NCBI GenBank assembly: GCA_036362985.1
Contig: JAYGXS010000003.1
Span: 798,141 to 862,140 of the forward strand
DNA: 64,000 bases
Source: Ligula intestinalis
Lineage: Eukaryota; Platyhelminthes; Cestoda; Diphyllobothriidea; Diphyllobothriidae
Direction of reading: 5' to 3'
Shown here: positions 1-11,073 of the stretch, one piece after another
Numbering within the stretch: position 1 is the stretch's first letter
Layout: each line of letters starts with the position of its first letter
The notes under the pieces: generated by a model
What the model was told of the DNA's origin: nothing
Databases searched by the model: none
What the model saw: the letters and a program-made list of their open reading frames with translations, nothing else
Made by a program: the position numbers and the translations under genes

Positions 1-2138
1 GCATATTTGACAAAAGAACGTGCGTTTGCAGATCGTAGGTCATCAGTATGGAGGGAAAAAAGATGAGGGGATAATATAGACCCCTGCAGAACTCCACAAT
101 TGTTGGGAAGGACCGTCGATTTTCGCTTCCCGGTCTGAACGAATTGGGTGCGGGAAGAAAAATAGTCCCTTAGCCATGAGACAACCCAGCCAGGAGAGCC
201 ACATGCAGAGGTTTTACTAAGAAGAAGATGGCGCGGGATCGTGTTGAAGGCTGAGGAATAGTCAAGAAAAGCACACGCGTAAGCACGGCATCCCTTATCC
301 AAGTCCCTAAGAGCAGAGTGGACTACTAAAGCAACTGCATCTAGTGTACTACGCCTCGCCTTATACGCAAACTGCAAGGGATCAGAAAAATTGGATGAAA
401 ACGGCTTAATGATGTCCAAAGCGACTCGTTCTGTAAGTTTGAGGAGTGCAGAAGAGCAGGCGATTGGGCGAAAGGATTTGGGACCCGTTGAAGTGGGTTT
501 TTTCGGGATAGGAGTGATTTTGACCGAACGCCAACCGTCAGGAATCTTGGACTCCATGAAAGATAAATTTATAAGATGTGCCAAGACAGGAGCTAATTGA
601 AAAGAGCAAGATTTAAGGAGAAATGGGGAGACGCCATCTGGTCCGGCAGCTGTTGTACCTTTAACCTTGTTTAGGTGTTTCATCACTGTTGCCACAGACA
701 CTGGAGAAAAATCACTTAGTGGTAACGAAATATCATTTGTCGGGAGATAGGACTCGGTGGGAGTATGGATGAAGTTTGAGTTTAAGCTGTCTAGGTCAGC
801 GTCAACATGTGCCAGCGTATTGCGTTGACCAGTGAGACGTTTAAGACTTTTCCATATTTCGGATGAAGAGAGAGGAGACGAAGATGTAGAAGAAGTAAAT
901 AACTGACTAACAAAAAGGTCATTTAGTCTTGCGATCTCGCGTTTTATAAGGGCATTAACGTCCTTCAATCTTTCTCGTAAACCTAGTTTGTAGAACAGTT
1001 CCTTGTCTCTTCTCAAAGTTTTTAAGTGGGGAGAAGATATTCGGTCTGGTCTAACCATGACCGTGTCAAAAGGACAACAGATGTTAAAAATTCCGTTGAG
1101 AAATGTTGTAAGATAACTCGAACACGACTCGACATTCCTGTTTTCGAGAAAGATGGGAATGCATTCAGATATACAAGTCTGAAGCAAGGAAATATTATGT
1201 GGGGACGTGTCACGAATGTGTAATTTTCTCTCGGGCGTTACTAGTAGCCCTTTGTTGGTCTTAGAATAGATTTTTGGTTGACAGAGCAGTACGGAATGGT
1301 CTGAGCCTGCCAATGGAGCTCTATTTTTTACAGCAAAAAGCTTTGGATAGTAAGTCAGGATATGATCGAGTGGGGCGTCATCTCGTGTATTGAAATTAAC
1401 TAAGTCACTAAATCCTAACAATATGAGGGGACGTAGATTTACTCGATTGAAGTCCCCACATAAAATAATTACATGCTCGCAAGACAGTGCGGCAAGCTTT
1501 TGGGAAAGAAAATCGAAAAAGTGGGTAAAGGCATCTTGACAGGTGGAAGGGGGTATGTAAATACTAACATAAATGATGCCTTTTGAGTTGTGTAAAAATT
1601 TAGGCCTACAAACTACTGCAATAACGTCTATGTGGTCTTCGGAGTAAGAAAAAAGGGACTTACAGTTTGTGCACCATTGCTGGTTTACAAAAACTGCTAC
1701 TCCGCCACCTCTGCTGATTGATCGGGATTTTCTGTCCGAACGAAAACAGCAATACGCTGGAGGTGTGATGAGCTGCGATTCTATATCCCTATTGAGCCAG
1801 GTCTCTTGAAGACAGATTACACCGCACTTACTGTGTTCCTGTTTCAACATAAGTGCATCCAATTCGAGACTTTTATTGAAAATAGACCTGCAGTTAGTGA
1901 ACATTAGACCCGGAAGAGACATTGAGGCTAATGGTTGACGCTTCATAGCTTGTTTCCAACCGCATCGGTGCTTACGCGATCGTATTGCATTCCATCGGAT
2001 AACATTTGGTGCTGGTGTACTGCAGGTTCTGCAAATTAATCCAAAAGTACATGAATGTTCGTTATGAATTTCCGTCGATAGAATATTTGTCCTTCGAGCA
2101 TTCAAAAAGGTACGAGTGTACAGCAGAGATGACCTCAT
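1..2138 (-). CDS. L2/CR1-group retrotransposon ORF2 (endonuclease + reverse transcriptase), partial, open
   Basis: One uninterrupted minus-strand frame of about 712 codons runs from a candidate Met at 2138 to position 1, where the window cuts it. I translated it by hand and found no stop or frameshift. The first part is an apurinic-like endonuclease: CLQETWL (near 1800), RGGGVAVFV (near 1710), CGDFN (near 1450) and GSDHSVLLC (near 1290). After a linker comes the reverse transcriptase: AAGPDGVSPF, then FRPIACSS, QFAYKARRSTLDAV, motif A as FLDYSSAFNTI, and GVLQGSILSPHLFSLHTDDL. The frame ends at VKYA, so the catalytic ADD lies just outside. The QFAY...STxDAV and SSAFNTI forms favour the L2/Rex1 side of the Jockey/CR1 superfamily; the exact clade is uncertain. 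The start is uncertain because the frame stays open upstream to about 2225. It is the best preserved element here. Confidence 0.8.
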   Translation of the reverse strand, partial: MRSSLLYTRTFLNARRTNILSTEIHNEHSCTFGLICRTCSTPAPNVIRWNAIRSRKHRCGWKQAMKRQPLASMSLPGLMFTNCRSIFNKSLELDALMLKQEHSKCGVICLQETWLNRDIESQLITPPAYCCFRSDRKSRSISRGGGVAVFVNQQWCTNCKSLFSYSEDHIDVIAVVCRPKFLHNSKGIIYVSIYIPPSTCQDAFTHFFDFLSQKLAALSCEHVIILCGDFNRVNLRPLILLGFSDLVNFNTRDDAPLDHILTYYPKLFAVKNRAPLAGSDHSVLLCQPKIYSKTNKGLLVTPERKLHIRDTSPHNISLLQTCISECIPIFLENRNVESCSSYLTTFLNGIFNICCPFDTVMVRPDRISSPHLKTLRRDKELFYKLGLRERLKDVNALIKREIARLNDLFVSQLFTSSTSSSPLSSSEIWKSLKRLTGQRNTLAHVDADLDSLNSNFIHTPTESYLPTNDISLPLSDFSPVSVATVMKHLNKVKGTTAAGPDGVSPFLLKSCSFQLAPVLAHLINLSFMESKIPDGWRSVKITPIPKKPTSTGPKSFRPIACSSALLKLTERVALDIIKPFSSNFSDPLQFAYKARRSTLDAVALVVHSALRDLDKGCRAYACAFLDYSSAFNTIPRHLLLSKTSACGSPGWVVSWLRDYFSSRTQFVQTGKRKSTVLPNNCGVLQGSILSPHLFSLHTDDLRSANARSFVKY

Positions 2139-2230
2139 GTCCAGAAATGCAGAAAAACAAAGTAGAGAAGTAGACAGTCTGGTATACACTAATAAATTCC
2201 CGCGTGAATGGAGAGCAAAAAAAACCGGCA
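1..2230 (-). mobile_element. L2-like non-LTR retrotransposon (family L), 3' end outside window
   Basis: The element is antisense to the window. Its 5' boundary is near 2225-2235, where L sequence meets family B ORF1 sequence on the plus strand. I saw no clear target-site duplication at this end. It appears younger than its neighbours because its frame is intact. Confidence 0.7.
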
Positions 2231-2980
2231 GCTCAAATTCGAAAGCCCGCACATTGCCGAGCAAATAGATTTGTCTGCAATGAAAAATTGCATCGATTTT
2301 ATGGTGAAATTTGGGTCAGTGCCCTCAATCCTTGGGACCCTGTTTGATGGGAATATCGCTGAAATTTCCTCCGAGGAATGAAAAAGTTTCGATACTCTTG
2401 TTAATTTGAAATACGTTCCAAAATAAATTCGACCAATGGACTTTGAAATGCATTTCCTCTACTCCTGCAGATTTAAATATAAAATAGCAGAGGCTATTAG
2501 ACTGTTATCTCACAGTTAAAACCCACCCATTTTAGTCAAGCTATTTTTATCCATTGAAATAGACGGCATTTTTAAAAAAGCAAGAGCTTGTTTCCATATA
2601 TCTAAGAAATACAAAGTATTTCCTCTGTCATAATCTCAGTCCAATGAAGTGAAGAATCTTGTCAATTTCTTCTAATTAAATGCGAAATTCACCGCAACGG
2701 GCTAAAGTTCCTGTTCGTAGCCCTAGGAAGCCCAGCGAGCCATGTACTCTTATTCCTGGCAAACCTAGATTACTGCTCTCCAGTACTGCAACTGTATCAG
2801 CCCCCTTAAGTCCCCAGACATCCCCATCTACTTCCAACTTAGATGCTTTCCCAATTGCCATAGCTAGTAATTCTTGTAGCCGTCTTAGAAATTCCGAGAA
2901 GCCCTGTACGTCTGGTAGACCAACAGCGTCGATACTTGATCAGAATCCTCCCAAACCTTCTATAAAATCACAAAATTAAG
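2231..2980 (+). pseudogene. Family B CR1-like ORF1 remnant
   Basis: This is a decayed ORF1 (RNA-binding partner of the retrotransposon). The start matches the N-terminal piece shared by B and F copies (EQIDLSAMKNC, FMVKFGSV, about 2260-2340). The RNA-binding segment follows (YKIAEAIRLLSH, NPPILVKLF; 2460-2570). The low-complexity Pro/Ser tail is open from 2680 to 2979 (RSPRKPSEPC, PSTSNLDAFPIAIASN). Stops and frameshifts occur near 2380, 2430, 2515 and 2630. The 23150-24585 minus copy shows the same order in a better state. Confidence 0.7.
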
Positions 2981-2989
2981 GTTGCCGAA

Positions 2990-4250
2990 AGGGTGGTTTA
3001 CCGAACTCAACCACGGGCATGCTGCCTTCCAAAACACAACTTAAGCCTATGCAACAAAAAGATAACACACATATATGTTACCTTACTTGTCACAATTATC
3101 ATACTGGGCCAGGCTTTCCACAGCTTAATCCTCATAGTATCCTTACCTTACCCACCAGCCTCTCACAGAGCTTTCTTTTTGCAGATTGTAGCTATATACC
3201 TCAGCTTTCTAATTTTAATTGTCTTGCTCCATTCGATGGCTATTCTCCAAACGTCCGACCAAATTACCGACCTCCAAATTTTTATTGCTGAATAAAGATG
3301 ACTCTAGTTCGATTTCTCAAGCTATACTTGACATCATCTCCCTTAATGCAAGATGTGTTTTAAATAAGATGGCTCAACTTAGAGCCATTGCGTTCGAGCT
3401 GAAGCCAGATATTATATGCATTACGGAGTCATGGACCCATCCACAAATTTCTGATGCTTTACTCATAATAGACGAGTATGATTTCTACCATCAAGACCGC
3501 CCTAGTAAGCCTGATAGCGGTTGTCTTCTCTCGAACTAAGCTATTTTTAAGCATTTCCCGTTCGACCTAGATGCTGAGTCATTCTCGGGTAATGACTGCT
3601 TTGCATCCGTTTTCCTGTTTTCCCGTCAAAAGGCGATTATCGGATGCATGTATAGTCCCCCTTACTCTCATTTGAAGGTAGTGAAAAGCTTTGCGAAATA
3701 TTAAGGCTGATTTCGCAGTCCGCCTTTGATGCTAAAATTATCGCTAGGGATTTAAACTTTCCTGAAATTGATGAGTCAATAAACTGTTTTCCATACCTAT
3801 TTCAGCCTTTTCTAGATACCATCAATTTTTCAAATTGGTCTCATTTGGCCTGTTTCCCAAGGGATCAGCACATATTAGATTGAATTTGCACGAATGACAT
3901 TCACCCCCTTTTTGTTGACTACGATCAGAACCTCTTCCCAAGTGACCATAATTTAATCCATTGTTGCGTTCCGCTTGCTTCTACGAAAAAGGCTAGCACC
4001 ATTCGAACCTATCGTGCGTTTGACCTAGCAGGTTTTAATTTAATTAACTTTTTTGTGGACTCACTAGACTGGCAGGAGCTTTCCTCCACAAACAGTTTAA
4101 CAAATCTCGGTGACTTAATGACGGCAATTTTAAATAGCATTTTAGAATTTTTGCCGATCAAATTTGTTAAGCCTTATACTTCGGACCCCACCGTTTCTCA
4201 TTTTATTTTGTCTAGACTAAAAAATTGCAACGACAGTTGATTCGCCTTGC
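2990..4250 (+). pseudogene. Family B CR1-like ORF2 remnant, endonuclease part
   Basis: A spacer at 2990-3290 is followed by the N-terminal endonuclease in frame from about 3300 to 3537: SLNARCVLNKMAQLRAIAFELKPDIICITESWTHP, here split as SLNARCVLNKMA and DIICITESWTH, then DEYDFYHQDR. A stop at 3538 and several frameshifts follow. Further pieces are recognisable to 4240: FSNWS near 3835, the SDH box near 3945 and the linker MDSLDWQELSSTN at 4055. The reverse transcriptase is missing. The copy ends near 4250 at a junction with an unrelated endonuclease piece. Confidence 0.75.
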
Positions 4251-4282
4251 ACGTGACAAACAGAGGGAATCTTGTGCACTCA

Positions 4283-4380
4283 GCGAGTTAAACTTCCTGA
4301 CGTGCAATGGTTTCCAACATCCGGTCATTCAAATTTCCAGAACTTACTTGATGCAGTAGATACCTTACTCTTCTACCCTA
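4283..4380 (+). pseudogene. Family C-like endonuclease scrap
   Basis: A short stretch reads LPDVQWFPTSGHSNFQNLLD. It matches the endonuclease segment after GDFN in the family C copy at 36530-36600 (LPDVQWFPPSGPSKFENLL). It directly abuts the broken family B copy, so it is either a recombination product or a tiny 5'-truncated insertion. Confidence 0.6.
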
Positions 4381-5030
4381 CAAGATCACAGTCGATATTT
4401 CCCGTCGCTCCTCCTAGGATATTTCTACATAGATATCCCCCATCAATTATAATCTAGGATATTGTGGCTGCTACCGTTCGTATACAATTTTTTTCTGCGC
4501 CTCTGGAATCATTTTTCTTGCGTGGACGATCTTGTGAAGCTGGAATTTAAAAAGATTTGTTTTCCAACCAATTCGACCGAAAGGCAAATTCTTTAAACCG
4601 AACGCAACCTCTTCAAACCTGCAAATTCGCAGCCTACTAAAAGAAATCGTCAAGATCAGAATATTCTAGAGACCTTCAAAGGCTAATTTGCTTCCCAATA
4701 TTGAATACACTTTTTCAAATAAATTTAAAGTGCTTATTAAAAAATAGCTTGAATATTTGATAAGTTCCCTCGGATTATTTGTCGTGAGTCATAATCTGAA
4801 AATTATATCAACTGTTTTTTGCTGAACCTAATAACTTATACAGTTTGTTAAGCAATTTTAAGAGATTTTAACAACCAGCTGCGGTAAAATCATATAAGCT
4901 GAATTTTTTAAATCATCTCACGTTTAAAGCAGATTTATATCAAAATTATGAGAACGAAAATTATAGCTCATCGTAAGATATCTGCTCCCAGACCCAAGCG
5001 GTGCCTGACCATGCCTACAAGGCAATGACT
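4381..5030. other. AT-rich spacer, nothing recognised
   Basis: Reading all frames gives no conserved motif. The short minus frame at 4471-4653 shows no family signature. The sequence is AT-rich and may be old retroelement UTR. Confidence 0.5.
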
Positions 5031-5040
5031 TGATATCAAC

Positions 5041-5955
5041 ATGCAGCACATTGTCAAGGCTAGGCAGATTGATTTATCTGCATTACAGAACTGTAATGAC
5101 TTCATGCTGAAGTTTGGTTCTGTTTTGTCAATACTAGACAATCTGTTTGATGGTAAGTTTTCAGATAAGCCCTCGCATGATTGTAAAAAGTTAGACTCCC
5201 TCCTCAATCTTATAACCACGGAAGCTTTTAATAGACAAAAGCGAAGCTTTAACTTGATACTATAAAATGCCTCCATATTAAGTCGCCCTTTGGATATTGC
5301 AAAAGATTTTCTATGTTCGGATGGTTTCAACTACAAATTGCAGAAGCCAAACCCTCCAATCGCGCAGCAAAAACCCGCCCATCCTAGTTAAATTGTTTTC
5401 ACCGTTCGAGGTGGACTCAATCTTTGCTCAACGAAGTCGCATTTCCCGATAGTAAGAAATAACGAAGAGTTTCCTCTGTCGAGATCTTACACCAATGGAG
5501 CGAAGAAATGCGGCTCTCCAGTCCAATAGATCAATGACTGCTCAGCCTACTATTCCAAAATCTGTTCGTAGTCCCGAAAGGTTAAATGTACTCGCTAATC
5601 CTCCCCCCGCAAAACTGGCCAAACACCCACTACTGTCAGTGCACCCGTTTTCCCTGCCTCCCATATGTCTATTCATAGTCCCGAAACCGTCAGTACACCT
5701 ACTATTTCTTCCTCCCGAATGTCTAGTCATAGGCTCACAAACATCAGTGCACCAGTTAGCCCATCCCTCTTGGTGTCGGTACCGTCAGGGTCCACCGCCC
5801 CGTCATCAACTACGATTAAAACTAGGCTTAATACATTCCCTGTCCAACTATCGATAAATTTCACTGCCTCTAACTCGGAAAAAAGTTCATCCAGAATGTC
5901 GCCAACACCATCGAAAGCGTTTAGGCCGAGCGCTTCCCCACCACAACCTACAACT
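5041..5955 (+). pseudogene. Family F CR1-like ORF1 remnant
   Basis: This begins with the N-terminal segment ARQIDLSALQNCNDFMLKFG (5041-5265), which ends at a TAA. It continues in shifted frames through the RNA-binding part (LDIAKDFLCSDGFNYK near 5290). The conserved box before the low-complexity tail is at about 5493 (TPMERRNAALQSN). The Ser/Thr/Pro tail is open at 5665-5955 (SPETVSTPTISSSRMSSHR). Parallel copies lie at 7650, 27600 and 40246. It is interrupted near 5955, where sequence changes to the 3' end of a minus-strand family B copy. Confidence 0.65.
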
Positions 5956-7535
5956 TGCGTGTTTGGAAAGGAAATAGACAGTAACGACTTTATTTCCTCT
6001 AAATTTAAATGCTTATATAATTTGCCTTAAAAAATCGACAGTGTAGAAGAAAGTCTAATATCGAGTGGAAGGTTGTTCCAAATTAAAGCATTTTTCGAGG
6101 TTAAAAAAGCGAGAACGGTTAGATGTGGAGCTACGGGCTGGTTAAATTATCAAGGAAGAGTTACGAGTGGCGAAAGGTCGGTCTACTGGAGGGTTAATTT
6201 GCAGGAGATTAGGACTATTGTTAACGCGAAAAAGAAAACAAAGACCAGCTTCTAGTCTTCTTATCCAAAGAAATTTAATGTTTGATCATTGACATCTATC
6301 TGTATAACACATACCAGACCCAGAAACAGAAAATACTTTATGAGTTAAAACTTGCTGAACCTTTTCAATCTTACTAAGGTCATGCTGGGTCATGAGGCCA
6401 AAAAGCAGGCAGCAGTATTCTTGTATAGGAAGAACAAACATGCGGTATAGTTTAAGTATCATTTCTGGAAGTAAAAAGTTATGCGATATAAACCCGCATG
6501 TCTGTGCGGCCTTCGCAGAAATTGGATCTGCATGAGGTGAAAATCCAAGCTTATTAATGTAAGTACGACCCAAATCCTTTATCGTAGAAAGTTCTAACAT
6601 TGCACCATTTTGGAAGATAATGGGTCCAGGAAGCCTTGCGGGACCAAAACTCAAAAAACTACATTTTGATGGAGAAAACTCCATCTGCCATGTAGCGCTC
6701 CAACTTGGAAAAAGCGCAAGTCTGCGTTATCTTTATCAACAAAAGTACTGGCCATGTGTTTAGAAAATGAGTGAAAACACTTAAGGTCATCAGCATAAAT
6801 GAACATTTTCCGAAGTATTTATCAGTGTTGACGTTTCATTTCTATAAAGAATGAAAAGGAGGGGACCTAACACCGTGCCTTGTAAAACACCACACGTGAT
6901 CTGATGAGGCATCGAGTAGCTATTGCCTATTAAGAACTTATGGCTGCGGTTAGGAAGGTAGGAGGCAATGAAATCAAGGAGGTTAGGCCTGATGCGTAGG
7001 GCTTCCAGTTTCACTCAGAGCGCATATGCGGGACGTTGTCAAAAGCTTTATTAAGGTCAAAGTAAATCATGATGACTGTTCATCACGAAGTGAAGTAACT
7101 AGGTTAAGGAAAACCAAGTGGCAGGTTTCGCATGATTTTCCACGTAGAAATCCATGCTGTCAGGCGTTAAATAATTTATTATTTACACAAAAATCGAGAA
7201 TTTGATTCAAAATGGTCTCTCCTCAAAAGTTTGGCTTGGACCGGTGTTTTATGAAGACCTGGGTAGTTATTTACATACGAACGAGATCCTGACATAAAGA
7301 CTGGAAGAATAATACATATATTCCATGAGTCAGGAAAGAAACCGTTATGAAGATAACCTGAGAATAGATGACTTAGCAATCGGGAGAAGCTGAATACTCT
7401 CTTGATAAGTGAATTTCGAAGGCCGTCATTTCCCGAGGAGTGCGAGTTTTTTAGACGGATAATGTGCTTACGAATAACTTCTATAAAGAACTCAATGGTA
7501 CTGATAGTATTGACCGAACATTGCTGTGAGGCGTT
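5956..7535 (-). pseudogene. Family B CR1-like reverse transcriptase remnant with 3' end
   Basis: Reverse-strand sequence matches the 3' half of the family B copy at 20300-21800. The C-terminal part is open at 6286-6684 (MEFSPSKCSFLSFGPARLPGP, QEYCCLLFGLMTQHD). The palm region is broken (6790-7014, GVLQGTVLGPLLFILY). The fingers are at 7179-7379 (NGFFPDSWNICIILPVF). Many indels separate these pieces, and the catalytic box is lost in a frameshift near 6800. The lower boundary at 5956 falls inside ORF2, so the true 3' UTR is absent. Confidence 0.75.
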
Positions 7536-7649
7536 GAAAAGTTTATTTTCTACGCAAAAATCGAGAATTTGATTAAAAATGATCTTTTCCAGAAGTTTGG
7601 CTAGGGCCGGGGTTTTATGAACACCTCAGTAGGTATTAACGTCTGAACG
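7536..7649 (-). pseudogene. Second family B reverse transcriptase scrap, fused to the first
   Basis: About 110 bp repeat the segment already present at 7160-7260 (AKLLEKIIFNQILDF, then VENKLFNAS). It joins the neighbouring copy so that NASQ runs straight into CSVNTISTIEFF, two parts normally far apart in ORF2. This is a rearrangement joint between two B copies. Confidence 0.6.
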
Positions 7650-7911
7650 GAAGCTTTTGATAGACAAAAGCGAAGCTTTTACTTTACACTTAAAAATGCC
7701 TCCATATTAAGTCGCCCTTTGGATATTGCAAAAGATTTTCGATGTTCGGGTGGTTTCAACTACAAAATTGCAGAAGCCAAACGCCTCCAATCGCGTAGCA
7801 AAAAACCGCCCATCCTAGTTAAATTGTTTCTACTGATCGAGGTGGACTCAATATTTGGTCAACGTGGTCGCACTTCCCGATATTTAGAAATGATTAAAAG
7901 TAGCCTCTGTC
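7650..7911 (+). pseudogene. Family F ORF1 scrap (RNA-binding segment)
   Basis: It repeats the segment seen at 5220-5460 in a cleaner frame: DIAKDFRCSGGFNYKIAEAK, then NPPILVKLF-like KKPPILVKLFLLIEVDSIF and SRYLEMIKSSLCQ. It ends exactly where the CAAGT repeat of the next element begins. Confidence 0.6.
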
Positions 7912-7930
7912 AAGTCAAGTCAAGTCAAAT
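7912..7930 (-). repeat. 3' tail microsatellite (TTGAC)n of the family A copy
   Basis: The plus strand reads CAAGTCAAGTCAAGTCAA, so on the sense strand the element ends in TTGAC repeats. A short hairpin (AGGC-GTTT-GCCT) and a TTTAATAAA stretch lie just upstream. This is a typical non-poly(A) CR1-type 3' end. Confidence 0.6.
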
Positions 7931-8119
7931 TTATTAAAGGAACTATAGGCAAACGCCTTTGAACTTTTTCTTGGTACATAGGATTTAAGAAGTTCATCGG
8001 TAAAGCCGAACATTCTAAAGAAGTCGTTGACAAAATTTTAAAGGAATACTCGCTTGTTTCAAGTAATAAACTCACTCTCAGTTTACACGAGCCAGCAGTG
8101 ACACTGAAGAAGAAGAGCA

Positions 8120-8196
8120 GATAGTGAAAAAACTCCTAAGGCTGGCTCATAATTCAAAATGGAAATTCATTTTTGGTTTTTAGGAGAAAAACTGTC
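8120..8196 (-). promoter_or_regulatory. ENE-like hairpin with U-rich internal loop (type 1)
   Basis: Sense strand: lower stem GACAGT with ACTATC (5 of 6 pairs), U4 on one side and U6C on the other, upper stem CTCCTAA with TTAGGAG (7 pairs), apical loop about 40 nt. It lies in the 3' UTR about 190 nt from the tail. Function is inferred from architecture only. Confidence 0.5.
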
Positions 8197-8639
8197 GCTC
8201 GTGGGGAAGCATGTGAATGATAGGGGCATGATGCTCCTGTGAATGTTGACGGTAGCCATGGCTTCCATGACGAGTAATATCTACACCCGAAGGACCATAC
8301 GAGGAGGAGACCTCGGAGTCACGAGAACGTCCCGAAGACCGGAGATGCGACCATGATACGACTTTGCTGTGCCAAGAGCCGAGGAACCCACCACGTCGTC
8401 AGCAGTCGGTCGATACGAGAAAGGGTGTGACAGGGCCGCATAGCCTAGGACCATAGGTGCGGTAGATGCGTCCTCAGACACGATCGGCGCGGATCGCATA
8501 GTGAGAAGAAACGTCATAGCTAGATAATGTCTGAAACACTCATTTGGTTAGAAACAAATAATATTACTTACAGATTACTATTAGCATATATTTATAGCAT
8601 TTCTAGCATTTCAGGGCTTGGATGTAGAGCGCTTCAATT

Positions 8640-11070
8640 TTTAGAATCGGAATACTTCAGTGATAGGATTTGGAGAACTTAATCGTGACGATACTCCATA
8701 AGTCGGTCTCCGTTTGCCTTAAAAACATCCACGGAAGGGGTCATGACAATATCCGCAGTAAGGGCATTCCATGCCTAGATTACCCTCTTAGAGAAAAATA
8801 ATTTTCTTGGGTCAAATCTTGCCCTAATCACACGTAATTTGAGGGGGTGTCCTCACAGCCTATGGTGGTGGCCCGCTCAAAGAAGTCATTTGTGTGAAGG
8901 CAGCAATCCTGAACACGCAACATGTGAAATGCCTGGATTAGGTCCCAACGTATCTGCCTGTAATCCAGAGGAAAATTCAAGATTTACTAATCGGGTCTCA
9001 TAAGGGAGGTTCCGTTGGCCTCGTACTAATTTTGTTGCGCATCTTTGTACCCTTTCGAGGTTTTTTTGTCCTTGGCTGTCCAAGGTCTCCAGGCTTGGAT
9101 GGCAAATTCCTGTTGAGGTCGCACGAACGTGCCGAATACCTTGCCAAATACAACTTTGTCAAACTTAGCAAAGGCGCACTTGATTAGATACCAGCTCGAC
9201 ATTGCGGACTAGGCCACTTTCAGGATGTGGAGTGATGGCTTCAGTGAAGGCGCGAACCACACCCCCAAGTCTTTCTGAGCCTCTACCTCTGTCGGCGGCG
9301 TGTGATTCAGGTAATACACCCTCCGAGGCGTGTGCTGGTTCTACCAAAGCGCATTAGGTTGCATTTGGCAACATTGAATGGCATGAGCCAAAAGGTCGAC
9401 CGTTGCTCCAGTGTATTCAAATTTGCCTGGAGGTTTAATTCATCGTCTTGGTTGCGTATGACCTTCCAAAGTTTTATGTCATCAGCAAACACTGTGATTT
9501 CACAGTCTAGTCCGCTTATGCAGTCATCAATATATATAAGGAAGAGAATAGGGCCAATAACAGATCCTTGTGGAACCCCGCTCTCGACTGCTACCTCCGC
9601 CGACCGCTGTTCGCCAATACATACGGTCTAAATACGACCAGTCACGAAGTTTTCTATCCACTGCAAAAGGTTTTCCCTTCCCCCTATGCGGCTGAGCTTG
9701 TATAAGCGACGTTGATGGGGCACCGTGTCAAACGCCTTCTTGAAGTCTACGAAGACTGTATGCACCGTATTCCCTTTATCGATCGCTCGGATCCATTGTT
9801 CTAGACAATAGAGCAGATTGGTCAAGCAGGACCTTCCCCTGCGGAATCCGTGCTGCTTATCAGAAAGAAGATGATGTTGCTCCAAAAAGTGCATCAGCTC
9901 GCGTTTGACTATGCGTTCCATAAGCTTGCAGGATATTAAGGTGAGGCTGACCGGTCTATAGTTATTTGCGGTCGCCCGACTCCAACTTTTGTGGATGGGT
10001 GAGATCCACGCTGCCTTCCAATCGGGTGGCACTTGTCAAGTATTAAGAGAAGCTCGGAAGATAAGGTATAGGGGAACCGCCAACTCTATGGCTAGCTCTT
10101 TTAATAGCTTTGCAGGTATCTCATCCGGACCTGACGACTTCGTTTCTTTAAGATGTAGAAGTTCTCGCAGAACGGTAGCTTCCGTGAGTGCAACCGAGTC
10201 TATGGACTGGCTCACACCCACACTGCAGTTAATAGCAGTGAACTCAGCCTCTCTCGTAAAGACCGACTGGAAGAAGCAGGATAGATGTTCCGCCTTTTCG
10301 CTAATCTCGCAAATTTCTACACCGTCGTCTGTTTTTGGCAGTGGAATAGGGTCTCTATTTCGAGTACATTGCCTAACGTAGCTGTAGAAAAGCTTTGGGT
10401 TTCCTACTGCACGATTTATAAGATTACTCTCGAAGTTTTGTCGGCTAATTCGTATCAGGCTTTTCATTTTGTTTCTCTGTGCTTTATACCTATTGTACGA
10501 TTCAGGGGTCCTCTCTCTGCGATAGATTTTGAATAGCCTGCCTTTGCGGTTTATTTCCCTTTTTAGCGTCGGCGGTAGCCATCGAAGCCTATTTGTTACT
10601 TTTTTTACCGTGGTAGGACAGAAATCGGTAATAAGTCCGTGTAATACGGCTTTGAATGCCAACCAATCATCGAGAACGCACCCGGTGAATAGTTCATTCC
10701 AGTATATCTCGCTCACTGTGGTTTTCATTTGTGTAAAAACCCCTCTCCAGATGTTGCGTCTGGTTACCGCACTACGATCGGGCACAGAGAAGAGTGAATA
10801 TTCCCAATGTAGCACTACGTGATAACTTTTTCCGAGTGGTGGTAAACAATTTACATTGTCCACGCTATCAGGTGCTTTGGTAAGTACTAGGTCTTAGCAA
10901 TTAGCTTGTTGCGCTTCGCGTAATCTGGTCGGATATAGGACGTGTTGCGTTAGGAAAGATGCCTGTACTGTGCGCAGGAGTCGTCGATCGAAATTTACTT
11001 CTGAACCGGGCGCAGAACTCACATTTCAGTCGACATGGGGGGCGTTCAAGTCTCCCATGACCATGACATC
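8640..11070 (-). pseudogene. Family A CR1-like ORF2 (endonuclease tail + reverse transcriptase)
   Basis: Read 5' to 3' on the minus strand. The endonuclease end (MGDLNAPHVD near 11055, broken by a stop) leads into a long open stretch at 10036-10863 covering LPPLGKS, the linker and the first RT motifs (KSSGPDEIPAKLLKE). After one stop, 9628-10032 is open with NNYRPVSLT, HGFRRGRSC and motif A as VDFKKAFDTVPH. A frameshift near 9630 leads to GVPQGSV and the intact catalytic box FADDIKLW (9490-9307). The C-terminal thumb is at 8886-9083 and 8650-8880 (WNALTADIV). Only a few lesions separate these blocks, so this copy is moderately old. It is truncated at the 5' end near 11070. Confidence 0.8.
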
Positions 11071-11073
11071 GGA

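Larger units (their letters stand above)
7912..11073 (-). mobile_element. Family A CR1-like retrotransposon, 5'-truncated
   Basis: This covers the tail, the 3' UTR (with a further 8200-8640 stretch of no coding content), and ORF2 back to the GDFN box. At about 11071-11073 it meets the 3' tail of the neighbouring B2 element. Confidence 0.7.

Noticed and set aside
5542..5730. Minus frame of 62 codons, repeated at 39979-40362
   Set aside because: Antisense of the family F Ser/Pro tail, recurring only because the repeat recurs.
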